Assembly: GCF_018736105.1 (NCBI RefSeq)
Contig: NZ_CP076135.1
Location: 1,114,001-1,178,000, forward strand
Direction: 5' to 3'
DNA length: 64,000 nt
Source: Bradyrhizobium sediminis
Lineage (GTDB): Bacteria; Pseudomonadota; Alphaproteobacteria; Rhizobiales; Xanthobacteraceae
Made by a program: the position numbers and the translations under genes. Shown piece by piece: positions 46,056 through 56,259 of the stretch (position 1 is its first letter; each line of letters begins with the position of its first letter). Below the pieces are notes generated by a model, which saw only the letters and a program-made list of their open reading frames with translations, searched no databases and was not told the origin of the DNA.

Positions 46056-46610
46056 CTAGATTTCCCGCACCAGCCGCACATCGACCTCGCGCTCGACGTA
46101 TGTCCATTCCTCGGTGGCACGCAGCACTTTCACCAGGTCTTCGAAGAACAGCGCATTCTGCGGCGCGTATTCGAACCAGGCGAGAAAATCGAACGGTTCG
46201 CCGAGATCGCGGCAGTGATAGAGTTGCCGAGCGATCATCGGCAGGTATTGCAGGCTGGCGGCTATGTGATGCGACTGCTCCTCGAAGATCCGCCGCCGCT
46301 CTTCCTGGGTCAGCTCCCACCACGCCGCCGATTTCCTGATCGGGATCAGCGCCGCGCAGCTCGCCTCGGGGCGCCCGAGCCCGGCCTGCGCGGCCTCGAG
46401 CTGCGTCTTCTCAGGCCGCTCGACATAGCGCAGATGGCTGGCGACCCCGGCCAGCCGCCACGAGGTCTGCGACGGCAACAGCGGCAGCGCGACGGCCTCA
46501 GAGTGCACCACCGACAGCGACGGCACCGCGCGGAGCGACTCGCCCTTCACCGGCGCGATCGAGACGATCCGCCACGCCCCGCTCTGGCCGCCCCTGAAGG
46601 TCGTGAACAT
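46056..46610 (-). CDS. Chlorite dismutase-family protein
   Basis: A 184-aa protein. The C-terminal half has the family pattern EQSHHIAASLQYLPMIARQL, then YHCRDLGEPFDFLAWFEYA and VLRATEEWTYVEREVDVRLV. The N-terminal half is shortened and lacks an obvious second ferredoxin-like repeat. Whether it binds haem or acts on chlorite is open; most short members are uncharacterised. It is divergent from dnaG. Confidence 0.7.
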   Translation of the reverse strand: MFTTFRGGQSGAWRIVSIAPVKGESLRAVPSLSVVHSEAVALPLLPSQTSWRLAGVASHLRYVERPEKTQLEAAQAGLGRPEASCAALIPIRKSAAWWELTQEERRRIFEEQSHHIAASLQYLPMIARQLYHCRDLGEPFDFLAWFEYAPQNALFFEDLVKVLRATEEWTYVEREVDVRLVREI

Positions 46611-46787
46611 GCGCCATCGAAGCTTGGAACCGGGGGCGGTTCAAGCCGTCGTCTTGCGAAGCATCCCGGAATGGCAGTCTGGCCCTGTGAATAGCGGCTA
46701 GAAGCCCAATAATCTTCGTATTTCGGGCGGGCCGCCCTATATCCATGATCGGTTGGCATGGGCCAACGACTCCGGCACAAATCCCTT

Positions 46788-48818
46788 ATGCGCTTTACGC
46801 CCCAATTCCTCGACGAGCTGCGCGCCCGGCTTCCGGTTTCGGAAGTCGTGGGCCGGCGCGTCAAGTTGAAGAAGGCGGGCAGGGAGTGGAAAGGGCTGTC
46901 GCCGTTCCAGCAGGAGAAGTCGCCGTCGTTCACCGTCAACGACCAGAAGGGTTTTTACCACGACTTCTCCTCCGGCAAGCACGGTGACATCATCAGCTTC
47001 CTGATGGAGACCGAGGGTGTCGGCTTCACCGAGGCGGTGGAGCGGCTGGCATCGATGGCCGGCATGCCGCTGCCGGCGGCGACCCCGGATGCCGCGCGGC
47101 ACGAACAGCGCCGCAAGACGCTGTACGATGTGATGGAGCTCGCCGCGAAATTCTTTGCCGACACTTTGGCCTCGCGCAACGGCGCCAAGGCGCGCGGCTA
47201 CCTCGCCGACCGCGCGATCTCTCCGGCGGTGCAATTGCAGTTCCGGATCGGCTATGCGCCCGGCGAACGCTTCGCGCTGAAGGAATTTTTGGGCTCGCAG
47301 GGCATTCCGGTCGAGGACATGGTCGAGGCCGGGCTCTTGGTCGCCGGCGACGACATCCCGGTGCCCTACGACAAGTTTCGCGACCGCGTGATGTTTCCGA
47401 TCACGGATCTGCGCAATCGCGTCATCGCCTTCGGTGGCCGCGCGCTGGAGAAGGACGTCGCCGCCAAATACATGAACTCGCCGGAAACCCCGCTGTTTCA
47501 CAAGGGCGACAATCTCTACAACCTGGCGCCGGCGCGGCAGGCCACCCATAACGGCGCCACGCTGGTGGTGGTGGAAGGCTATGTCGACGTCATCGCCATG
47601 GTCGGCGCCGGCTTTCCCGCCAGCGTCGCGCCGCTCGGCACCGCGCTGACCGAAAACCAGCTCGCGCTGCTGTGGAAGATGGCGGACGAGCCGGTGCTCT
47701 GCTTCGACGGCGACAAGGCCGGACAGAAGGCGGCCTATCGCGCCGCCGACCTCGCGCTGCCGCATCTCAAGCCCGGCAAGAGCCTGCGTTTCGCGCTGCT
47801 GCCGGAAGGACAGGACCCCGACGATCTCGCGCGCTCCGGCGGCCGCGGCGCGATCGAGGAGGTGATTTCCGCCGCGCGGGGCCTCGCCGACGTGATCTGG
47901 TCGCGCGAGCTCGAAGGCGGCAGCTTTGCCACCCCCGAGCGGCGCGCGGCGCTGGAAGCACGGATCGGCGAACTCACCAACGGCATCCGCGATGAGGTGG
48001 TGCGGCGCTATTATCGCCAGGATCTGGCGGAGCGCCTGCAGCGGACGTTTGCGCCGGAGGGCGGGCGCGGCGGCTATGGCAAAGGCAATTTCCGCGGCGG
48101 GGCGGGGAATTTCGGCGGCGAATCAGGCCGCCGCTTTCAGGCGCGCGGCTCGTTCACTCCCGGTGCTGCGGGCCGATTCGAGGCCCGCGGCGGTCGCGGG
48201 CAGGCCTCGGCCGGCAGCCAGACCATCAATCGCGGGCCCTACCAGGCAGCGAGCCCGCAGCTGGCGCTGAGCCCGATCATGCGCGGCCAGCGCAGCGCGA
48301 TTTCCCGCCGCGAGGCGCTGATTCTGCAATCCCTGATCAACCATCCCTGGCTGCTGCACGACCATCTGGAAGAGGTGGCGGCGCTGGAAATGGCCCATCC
48401 GGAGGCCAACAAGCTGCGCGCCGGCATCATCGCCGCCTTTGCTCATGACCATCACCAGAGCCCGGAGCCGGAAGAACAGGCCGAGAAGATGCGGGCCGAC
48501 CTCGAAGCGCGCGGATTTTCCGAGGTTCTTCAAAGAGTTGAACGGGCGATCACGACCCAGGCGGTGTGGGGCGTCCGCCCCGGGGCGGCCCGCGACGACG
48601 TTCTTGCCACCTGGCATCAGCTCGTCTCCTTGCATCGCCAATGGCACTCATTACTTAGGGAATTGAAGGACGCGGAGCTGGCCTTGGGCAACGAGGGCGG
48701 TGAGGCCAATCTGGCATGGCTGCGCGATATCAAGGCCAGGCTGGAGGAAGTCGACGGTACCGAGGCCCTGATCGAGGGATTTGGCGATTCTTCCGGCAGG
48801 TCCCAGCGGGTCGTCTGA
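46788..48818 (+). CDS. dnaG: DNA primase
   Basis: A 676-aa primase. ATG 46788 (MRFTPQFLDELRARLPVSEV) matches the family start; no ribosome site is visible. The N-terminal CHC2-type domain is present but its zinc ligands are gone: GLSPFQQEKSPSF and GFYHDFSSGKHGD have Ser, Gln, Asp and Ser where Cys and His are usual. The Toprim core is intact (TLVVVEGYVDVIAMVGAGFP, CFDGDKAGQKAAYRAADLAL). A Gly/Arg-rich linker (about 430-500) leads to a helicase-binding C-terminus. It precedes rpoD, the conserved order. Confidence 0.95.
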   Translation: MRFTPQFLDELRARLPVSEVVGRRVKLKKAGREWKGLSPFQQEKSPSFTVNDQKGFYHDFSSGKHGDIISFLMETEGVGFTEAVERLASMAGMPLPAATPDAARHEQRRKTLYDVMELAAKFFADTLASRNGAKARGYLADRAISPAVQLQFRIGYAPGERFALKEFLGSQGIPVEDMVEAGLLVAGDDIPVPYDKFRDRVMFPITDLRNRVIAFGGRALEKDVAAKYMNSPETPLFHKGDNLYNLAPARQATHNGATLVVVEGYVDVIAMVGAGFPASVAPLGTALTENQLALLWKMADEPVLCFDGDKAGQKAAYRAADLALPHLKPGKSLRFALLPEGQDPDDLARSGGRGAIEEVISAARGLADVIWSRELEGGSFATPERRAALEARIGELTNGIRDEVVRRYYRQDLAERLQRTFAPEGGRGGYGKGNFRGGAGNFGGESGRRFQARGSFTPGAAGRFEARGGRGQASAGSQTINRGPYQAASPQLALSPIMRGQRSAISRREALILQSLINHPWLLHDHLEEVAALEMAHPEANKLRAGIIAAFAHDHHQSPEPEEQAEKMRADLEARGFSEVLQRVERAITTQAVWGVRPGAARDDVLATWHQLVSLHRQWHSLLRELKDAELALGNEGGEANLAWLRDIKARLEEVDGTEALIEGFGDSSGRSQRVV

Positions 48819-49165
48819 TCAAAAAATGCTGCGGACGGCGGCCCCGGAACCGCGAAAAGACTCGCCAAATCCATGGTTTGGCGGCAAAAACAGGATCGAC
48901 AGGGTTAATCGAAGCTTAATTGCCTGCGGGCTAGAAGCTCGTAACCGTCGAGAGCAATTTTGAGGGGGGTGGCGAGACGTCTGCGCCGCCCTTTCCGCGT
49001 CAGAGCATGATCCGGAAAAGTGGGTACCGGTTTTCCGAAAGGATCATGCTCGAACAAGGATGAGAGCGGGACGACGTTTCGAAGAAGCGTCGTCATGCGT
49101 TAGCGACAGCAGATTCAAAGCGGGCGCGGCAACGCACCGGCATGAGCGCGTTTGGAGAGCATTGA
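48819..49165. other. dnaG-rpoD intergenic region
   Basis: These 347 bp hold no gene. They contain the inverted repeat at 49003-49051 and the leader of rpoD. I could not identify a convincing -35/-10 pair. Confidence 0.5.
49003..49051. repeat. Dispersed palindromic repeat upstream of rpoD
   Basis: GAGCATGATCC (49003-49013) pairs with GGATCATGCTC (49041-49051), and inside these GGAAAA pairs with TTTTCC. This element type is widespread between genes in Bradyrhizobium-like genomes. Confidence 0.88.
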
Positions 49166-51301
<2,136 letters not shown>

Positions 51302-51332
51302 CTTCGCCGGTCTGAAGCTAATTTGCGCGAAC

Positions 51333-51364
51333 GCGGCGGGCCAAAAGGCTCGCCGCTTGCATTT
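51333..51364 (+). terminator. Hairpin after rpoD
   Basis: A 10-bp stem GCGGCGGGCC/GGCTCGCCGC (one G-U pair) with an AAAA loop, followed by TTGCATTT. The T run is weak but position and stem fit an rpoD terminator. Confidence 0.7.
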
Positions 51365-51426
51365 GCGAACCGAGATGACGTAGGTCCTAACTTACGATCT
51401 ACCCGCTGCTCCGGTTCCACTGTGGG

Positions 51427-51454
51427 TTGACAGGGAACTTTAGTTCCTTATCCT
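51427..51454 (+). promoter_or_regulatory. Sigma-70-type promoter of the wHTH-HNH module
   Basis: TTGACA (51427-51432), 16-nt spacer, TATCCT (51449-51454). The expected transcription start, about 7 nt on, coincides with the ATG at 51461, which also lacks a ribosome site, so the first gene may be translated from a leaderless mRNA. Confidence 0.6.
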
Positions 51455-51460
51455 CACTCT

Positions 51461-51775
51461 ATGTCTGATGATACTGAAATCCTGCGGGAAATTCGCGATC
51501 TGCTGCGACTGATCGCTGAACCCGCACTCGCCAAGAGAGATGAGCGACTTCGAGCATCGCTTCAGGAGCTAGTTGGGAAAAGTAAACAAAAGGCAGAGGC
51601 GGTCGTCCTTATGGACGGCACGCGCTCGCAAGCTGACATTCGAAAAGCTGCTGGCATTGACCAGGGAAACTTAAGTCGCCTCGTCACGGCCTTACGTCAG
51701 ACGGAATTGATTGGTCCTGATGAAAAGCGCCCAGAGCTGGTTTTCCCGCGCCTTCGAACCTCATCGATAATGTAG
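51461..51775 (+). CDS. Small winged-helix-like protein 1 of tandem cluster
   Basis: A 104-aa protein. The N-terminal helix EILREIRDLLRLIAEPALAK is followed by a second helix and then a HTH-like unit (AVVLMDGTRSQADIRKAAGI, DQGNLSRLVTALRQTELIG) and a short wing (KRPELVFPRL). It shares this layout, including the L-DGTRSQAD and NLS-LV patterns, with the next two proteins, so the three are paralogues. DNA binding is inferred. There is no ribosome site; a promoter lies directly upstream. Codon use is richer in A/T than in neighbouring genes. Confidence 0.8.
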   Translation: MSDDTEILREIRDLLRLIAEPALAKRDERLRASLQELVGKSKQKAEAVVLMDGTRSQADIRKAAGIDQGNLSRLVTALRQTELIGPDEKRPELVFPRLRTSSIM

Positions 51776-51788
51776 GCAACGCCAAGAA

Positions 51789-52115
51789 ATGAGCGATCAC
51801 TCTGCACAAATGTTGTCGGTTCTAGCAGAGATGCGCGATCTTCTTCGCTTGATTGCCGAACCCGCAATTGCTCAGCGCGACAAGAAACTTCGTGAGGCGT
51901 TACTCGTCATTGGCGGGAACGCAACAAGCAAGAAAGCAAAGGCTATCCTTCTTTTGGATGGCACAAGGACTCAGGCAGACGTCACCAAGGGCTGTGGCAT
52001 TAGTAAAGGTAATCTCAGCGGCTTGGTGAAGGAGCTGAAGGCTGCAGACTTACTGAAAGGTGATCCCAAACAGCCGCAACTCGCAATTTCGATTCCAGCC
52101 AATTTCTTTGAATAG
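51789..52115 (+). CDS. Small winged-helix-like protein 2 of tandem cluster
   Basis: A 108-aa paralogue of the preceding protein, 13 bp downstream of it. Shared landmarks: MLSVLAEMRDLLRLIAEPAI, AILLLDGTRTQADVTKGCGI, SKGNLSGLVKELKAADLLKG. It ends with IPANFFE, a motif repeated at the end of protein 3 (IPLNFFE). It is probably a DNA-binding subunit; no catalytic residues are visible. The ribosome site is weak. Confidence 0.8.
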   Translation: MSDHSAQMLSVLAEMRDLLRLIAEPAIAQRDKKLREALLVIGGNATSKKAKAILLLDGTRTQADVTKGCGISKGNLSGLVKELKAADLLKGDPKQPQLAISIPANFFE

Positions 52116-52123
52116 GAAATTTA

Positions 52124-52456
52124 ATGAGCGAAAGTTCGGTCGAAATCTTGGAGACGCTGCGTAAGATCTATGGATTATTGGAATTGCTGGCCGAAGACAA
52201 GATTGCTCAGCGCGACGCAAAGCTGCGCGCGGCCCTACGTGAAATCGTCGGCACAAGCTCTGCCAAGCAGAAGTCTGTGTTCTTGATGGACGGAAATCGA
52301 ACGCAGGCTGAGATACATAGGGCAGCATCGGTGAACCAGGGTCACTTAAGCACCATGGTCAGCAAGCTTCACAAGGAGAAATTACTCGTTAGCGACACGA
52401 AGAAGCCGAAACTGAATTTTTCGATACCTCTAAACTTTTTTGAGAGCAATGCATAA
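52124..52456 (+). CDS. Small winged-helix-like protein 3 of tandem cluster
   Basis: A 110-aa paralogue starting 8 bp after protein 2, with AGGA 7 nt before the ATG. Landmarks: ILETLRKIYGLLELLAEDKI, SVFLMDGNRTQAEIHRAASV, NQGHLSTMVSKLHKEKLLVS and IPLNFFESNA at the end. The first two paralogues differ from it at many positions, so the duplications are not recent or are under diversifying change. It overlaps protein 4 by 8 bp. Confidence 0.8.
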   Translation: MSESSVEILETLRKIYGLLELLAEDKIAQRDAKLRAALREIVGTSSAKQKSVFLMDGNRTQAEIHRAASVNQGHLSTMVSKLHKEKLLVSDTKKPKLNFSIPLNFFESNA

Positions 52457-52790
52457 GCAAAGTGAAGAGAAGCTTTTGGAAGCCATTCTTGAGATTCGGA
52501 ATTGGATTCGCGCGGCTGCTCACGGCCCGGTAAAGACGTCGCTCGAAACAGCGCTTCCCGATTCGAAATCGCGTATGGCGTACCAAATGCTCGATGGCAA
52601 CGCGTCGATGGACCAAGTGCGCATCGCTTGCAAAATGAGTCCGAATGCTGTTGTCGCTTTGGCGAACCGCTGCACATCAATGGGGTTGATGGAGGCTAGG
52701 CAGGACAAGAAGCGCATTAGGCTCTTCGACTTGTCTGATTTCGGTCTTATTGATGCTAACAGCTCGACTAAATCGGGGGAGAAGTCGTGA
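52449..52790 (+). CDS. Small winged-helix-like protein 4 of tandem cluster
   Basis: A 113-aa protein starting at ATG 52449 inside the end of protein 3. The layout is the same but more diverged: EEKLLEAILEIRNWIRAAAH, then AYQMLDGNASMDQVRIACKM (LDGN aligning with the MDGT/LDGT of the paralogues) and SPNAVVALANRCTSMGLMEA. It ends with a polar tail. Its stop overlaps the GTG start of protein 5 (GTGA). Confidence 0.75.
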   Translation: MHKQSEEKLLEAILEIRNWIRAAAHGPVKTSLETALPDSKSRMAYQMLDGNASMDQVRIACKMSPNAVVALANRCTSMGLMEARQDKKRIRLFDLSDFGLIDANSSTKSGEKS

Positions 52791-53185
52791 GCGACAAGCG
52801 GCCCAAGAAAGATGCTGTCGAAGTATCATCGCAACCGATTCAAGATGAGCTTGGCGCCATCAAAGATCGTCTGAGCGCGATCGAAACGATCCAGAGCATT
52901 TCAAACGCGCCAGTTGTAAAACAATATGTTCAAGAACATCTCAAGACGAAGGACGCACAAAGGATTATGAAGGAGTGCGAGGAGCCAAAGACCAAGTCGC
53001 ATCTTCAAACGAAATTTGATTACAAGAGCAAGCAGGCGCTAGACCACCACCTTAAGCCGCTGCGCGATGCCGATCTGATCAGGGAGAAGGTCGAAGCCGA
53101 CGGAACAATCGTATTCGAGTGGAGCAACCTCTTTCGCCGCCTTCCAAAATCGACGATTAAGTCGATACTCGGTGATACGAAATAG
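52787..53185 (+). CDS. Small winged-helix-like protein 5 of tandem cluster
   Basis: A 132-aa protein with a GTG start at 52787 behind GGGGGAGA. The N-terminal helix (DELGAIKDRLSAIETIQSIS) may be a coiled coil. The middle has AQRIMKECEEPKTKSHLQTK and the recognition-like stretch SKQALDHHLKPLRDADLIRE with a wing KVEADGTIVFEWSNL, a winged-helix pattern. It is the most diverged of the five and is rich in Lys. It lies 15 bp before the HNH gene. Confidence 0.75.
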   Translation: MSDKRPKKDAVEVSSQPIQDELGAIKDRLSAIETIQSISNAPVVKQYVQEHLKTKDAQRIMKECEEPKTKSHLQTKFDYKSKQALDHHLKPLRDADLIREKVEADGTIVFEWSNLFRRLPKSTIKSILGDTK

Positions 53186-53200
53186 CTGGGGCAATCTCAG

Positions 53201-53812
53201 ATGAGTGAAGCAAAGCCCGGTGAACGCAAAAATCTGCCGCTGAAAACGCAGGTTATCGTTCTGACCGAATCGGGATATCGCTGCGCCGTTCCGACCTGCC
53301 GTAACATCCTAGCACTCGACATGCATCATATCTGGGAAGTCTCCAATGGAGGCAGTAACGACCCTTCCAACTTGATAGCGCTGTGCCCGACGTGTCATGC
53401 ACTCTACCACCGTGGAACTATAAAAGCCGACTCCATTTACGCATACAAGGCGATGTTGGTCGCGATCACGCGCGCCTTCGACGTTGAAGCGATCGACCGA
53501 CTGCTGTTCCTCGAGTCCTGCAAGAAGGATTTCCTCGTGGTTTCCGGTGATGGTCTCCTGCATTTCTCCCGCCTTATCGCTGCCGGACTTGCAACCGTAG
53601 AGCAAAAATCAAACAACAATTGGCAATTTGTCACATATGCCGTGAACATACATGACAAGGGGCGTCAACTGATTGAGGCTTGGAAACAAGGCGATCGCAC
53701 GCGCCTTCGGCAGGTGATGGGGGGTGTCATTCCGCGCGACACGTCCGTCAGCGTTCGCCCCCAATTGAGTAGGAAAGCCCAGGCACGAAAAAGTGCGCAT
53801 CCGAGCGGGTGA
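53201..53812 (+). CDS. HNH nuclease with C-terminal winged-helix-like region
   Basis: A 203-aa protein. The HNH/McrA-type core is complete: zinc Cys pair CAVPTC, HHIWEVSNGGSNDPSNLIAL (His-His and Asn), second Cys pair CPTC and the last His in ALYHRG. The C-terminal half (DFLVVSGDGLLHFSRLIAAG, VNIHDKGRQLIEAWKQG) looks like another winged helix, as in the five preceding proteins. A DNA nicking or cutting enzyme is expected. It is the last gene of the cluster and the only predicted enzyme in it. Confidence 0.88.
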   Translation: MSEAKPGERKNLPLKTQVIVLTESGYRCAVPTCRNILALDMHHIWEVSNGGSNDPSNLIALCPTCHALYHRGTIKADSIYAYKAMLVAITRAFDVEAIDRLLFLESCKKDFLVVSGDGLLHFSRLIAAGLATVEQKSNNNWQFVTYAVNIHDKGRQLIEAWKQGDRTRLRQVMGGVIPRDTSVSVRPQLSRKAQARKSAHPSG

Positions 53813-53849
53813 CGCCGTCCGCGCCGGCCACATTTCATTCCGCGACATC

Positions 53850-53929
53850 GCCCGCCGGGATTGATCGCCAGCAGGCCGCCGACCACGGGCGCCGCCAGCG
53901 TTGTTCCCGCGGCGAGGTGGATCGCGAGC
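53850..53929 (-). pseudogene. Decayed fragment of the membrane protein gene at 54556-54924
   Basis: This 80-bp stretch aligns to 54771-54850 with about 70 identical bases and no gaps; on the minus strand both encode VVGGLLAINPGG. The rest of the gene is missing here. It lies 38 bp after the HNH gene, so it marks the right edge of the wHTH-HNH module. Confidence 0.8.
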
Positions 53930-54017
53930 CCATTCTCACCTTGCGCCCCGGTTAGCACAGCACAAATCCGCGTAACCCTTGGTGCTTCTCGCGGGCTCCC
54001 GGTCGGCCTCCCGACAA

Positions 54018-54449
54018 CTAGATCTCCGCAAACACCTCCAGCAGATTTCCATCGGGATCGCGGAAGAACAGCGTGCGATGTCCGAAGGCCTGGTCGGTGG
54101 GCGGTGAGAGCAGGCTGACACCCTGCCGCACCAGTTCGTCGGCGCATTGATCGACGTCGGAAGCGGAAACCTTGAATGCCAGCTGAAGCGAGGCGCTGCC
54201 GTTGGGTGTTGGAACGTCCTTCGCAGTCAGGCTCGGCCTCGCCAGGGCCAGGGTGTTGCTGCCCAGCCGATATTCGATCCAGCCCGGCGAAAGCTCTCGT
54301 AACAATGGGAGGCCGAGGATGCCTTCATAGAAGCGGCGCATCGCCGCCATGTCGCGCACGAAAATCACCGTATAGTCGATCGCCCGAATGGCCTGAAAAG
54401 CCGACCCGGAATGCGGGCTGCGTTCGTTCGCGACAGCTTCTTCACTCAT
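54018..54449 (-). CDS. VOC-family (glyoxalase-fold) protein
   Basis: A 143-aa protein with the paired betaalphabetabetabeta pattern: IDYTVIFVRDMAAMRRFYEG, ILGLPLLRELSPGWIEYRLG, LQLAFKVSASDVDQCADELV and TLFFRDPDGNLLEVFAEI, the last carrying the metal-ligand Glu. It may be a lyase, dioxygenase or antibiotic-binding protein; the substrate is unknown. Single gene. Confidence 0.9.
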   Translation of the reverse strand: MSEEAVANERSPHSGSAFQAIRAIDYTVIFVRDMAAMRRFYEGILGLPLLRELSPGWIEYRLGSNTLALARPSLTAKDVPTPNGSASLQLAFKVSASDVDQCADELVRQGVSLLSPPTDQAFGHRTLFFRDPDGNLLEVFAEI

Positions 54450-54555
54450 GGATGGGTCCTCACAATTTCCAGCCCGCGCGACGATCGAATGGCCGGCAAC
54501 GGACGGCGCATCGACAGCCGCTTCATGCTACAGGATTTCTATCGGGCTTTTGGCC

Positions 54556-54924
54556 CTAGTGTCGGGCGCCGGCGCGCGCCGCGCCCCGGCCGATCGGCTG
54601 CGTCGCCAGCGTCGGTGTGCCCCGCGGCGGCTTATCGCCATCCGCTTGCGGCTGCCCCATCGCCATGATCGCGGTGCCCATCGCGGTCGAGCCGAAGGTG
54701 ACGATGAAGCCGAACAGCAGCAGTCCGAGCGCCGTGCCGGGCGAGCTATCGGCGAAGATCAGGTCGCGCAGCCCGCCGGGATTGATCGCCAAGAGGCCGC
54801 CGACCACGAGCGCCGCCAGCGCTATTCCAATGCCGAGGTTGATCGCGAGCAGCCGGAACAGCGGCACGCGCCAAAAGCGAAAACGCCGGGACGTTGACTC
54901 TTTTCCTTGCATTTCGTTCGGCAT
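54556..54924 (-). CDS. Small two-span membrane protein
   Basis: A protein of up to 122 aa. A basic N-terminus (KESTSRRFRFWRVPLF) precedes two hydrophobic spans, RLLAINLGIGIALAALVVGG and ALGLLLFGFIVTFGSTAMGT, and a polar tail. An ATG at 54912 is an alternative start to 54924. A decayed partial copy of its first span is at 53850-53929. Function unknown. Confidence 0.7.
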   Translation of the reverse strand: MPNEMQGKESTSRRFRFWRVPLFRLLAINLGIGIALAALVVGGLLAINPGGLRDLIFADSSPGTALGLLLFGFIVTFGSTAMGTAIMAMGQPQADGDKPPRGTPTLATQPIGRGAARAGARH

Positions 54925-55177
54925 GATCGTTTGCCTGCAATAGCCAAAACTTGTCGCGTCAGTTCGCGCCTCGGCCGCGAATTATTATGCATGGCAGATT
55001 ATCAAAATTATGGCCGATTGCGATACGTGCGGCGAGGGGGGCAGTCATGACGGAATCATGGCTGAGCCCCCGTGATCCCGGCTGGATTGGCGCAGCCCTC
55101 GAAGACCGAGGTCGGACGTGGTAAAAGCCAGTGGATTGCATCCCGTGTTCCTTCAGCGCCACTCAGGGAATTTCCTG

Positions 55178-55978
55178 ATGACCAAGAGTAAGTCATTTAC
55201 CACGGCCAAATTCCTGACATTGGCCATGCTCGCATGTTTGAATTCACAAGCCCACGCCGCGCAATGCGGCAGCACCGCCGCCGGCTACGAAGGCTGGAAG
55301 CAGCAATTCGCCGGTGAGGCGCGGGCCAAGGGCATCAGCGCCTCGACTATCTCGGCCCTGATGGCGACGCACTACGCGCAAGCGACCATCAATGCCGACC
55401 GCGGCCAGCGCAGCTTTTCCCTCTCGCTCGACCAATTTCTCGCCAAGCGCGGCGGGGCGGCCATCGTCGCGCGCGGGCGTTCGCTGAAGCAATCGCAGGG
55501 AGCGCTGTTTGCTTCCATTCAGGCGCGCTACGGCGTGCCGCCGGGACCGCTCATCGCTATCTGGGGAATGGAGACGGGTTTCGGCAGCCAGCGCGGAAAT
55601 CAGAACATGCTCGCGTCGATCGCGACGCTCGCCTACGACTGCCGGCGCTCGGCCTATTTCACCGAGCACCTTTACGCGGCGCTGCAACTGATCGATCGCG
55701 GCGCGCTCTCGCCGGCCCAGCGCGGCTCCATGCACGGCGAGGTCGGCCAGACCCAGTTCATGCCCAAAGCCATCCTGGCCTATGGCACCGGCAATCTCGA
55801 GAACGCCGCCAACGCGTTGACCTCGACCGCGAACTTCTTGCGGGCGCACGGCTGGCGCGCGGGCGCCGGATACCAGCCGGGCGAGCCCAACTTCGCGGCC
55901 ATCCAGGCCTGGAATGCCGCCGGCGTCTACCAGAAGGCCATCGCGCTGATGGGCCGCCAGATCGACGGCGGCGAGTGA
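55178..55978 (+). CDS. MltB-type lytic murein transglycosylase
   Basis: A 266-aa protein. ATG 55178 is preferred (signal KFLTLAMLACLNSQAHA follows; GGGAA upstream). The SLT_2 domain has the catalytic Glu in AIWGMETGFGSQRGNQ, then STLAYD-like TLAYDCRRSAYFTEHLYAAL, and GEVGQTQFMPKAILAYGTGN. It cuts peptidoglycan in the periplasm to leave 1,6-anhydro ends. It is a paralogue of the next gene, 281 bp downstream. Confidence 0.92.
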   Translation: MTKSKSFTTAKFLTLAMLACLNSQAHAAQCGSTAAGYEGWKQQFAGEARAKGISASTISALMATHYAQATINADRGQRSFSLSLDQFLAKRGGAAIVARGRSLKQSQGALFASIQARYGVPPGPLIAIWGMETGFGSQRGNQNMLASIATLAYDCRRSAYFTEHLYAALQLIDRGALSPAQRGSMHGEVGQTQFMPKAILAYGTGNLENAANALTSTANFLRAHGWRAGAGYQPGEPNFAAIQAWNAAGVYQKAIALMGRQIDGGE

Positions 55979-55991
55979 GGGCCACCCCGTC

Positions 55992-56030
55992 GTCCCTGCC
56001 TAGTGCGCAATTGCGCACGGGAGCAGGGAC
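55992..56030. repeat. Palindromic repeat with GTGCGCAATTGCGCAC core
   Basis: The outer arms GTCCCTGC/GCAGGGAC enclose the perfect 16-bp palindrome. The same core recurs at 60653-60696. Confidence 0.85.
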
Positions 56031-56107
56031 CCATAACCACCGGCGGCAATTGTTGAAGCGAAGCCGTCAACCATTTCGCTTTGACAACATCGGCCGCGGC
56101 GCCGCGA

Positions 56108-56175
56108 TGAGCGCAATTGCGCTCACGCTGGGGTCCCGGATCGGCGCTCGCGTTGCTCGCTTGTCCGGGACGACG
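56108..56175. repeat. Palindromic intergenic repeat
   Basis: GAGCGCAATTGCGCTC (56108-56123) is followed by GTCCCGGATC...TGTCCGGGAC arms up to about 56173. It is related to the neighbouring AATTGCGC elements. Confidence 0.65.
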
Positions 56176-56259
56176 AGTTTTGATCGAGAGCGCTGAATAC
56201 ATCTGCCGCTCGCCGCTTTCCCATGGCATGATCGGAACAAGCAGTAACAAGGGATTCGC

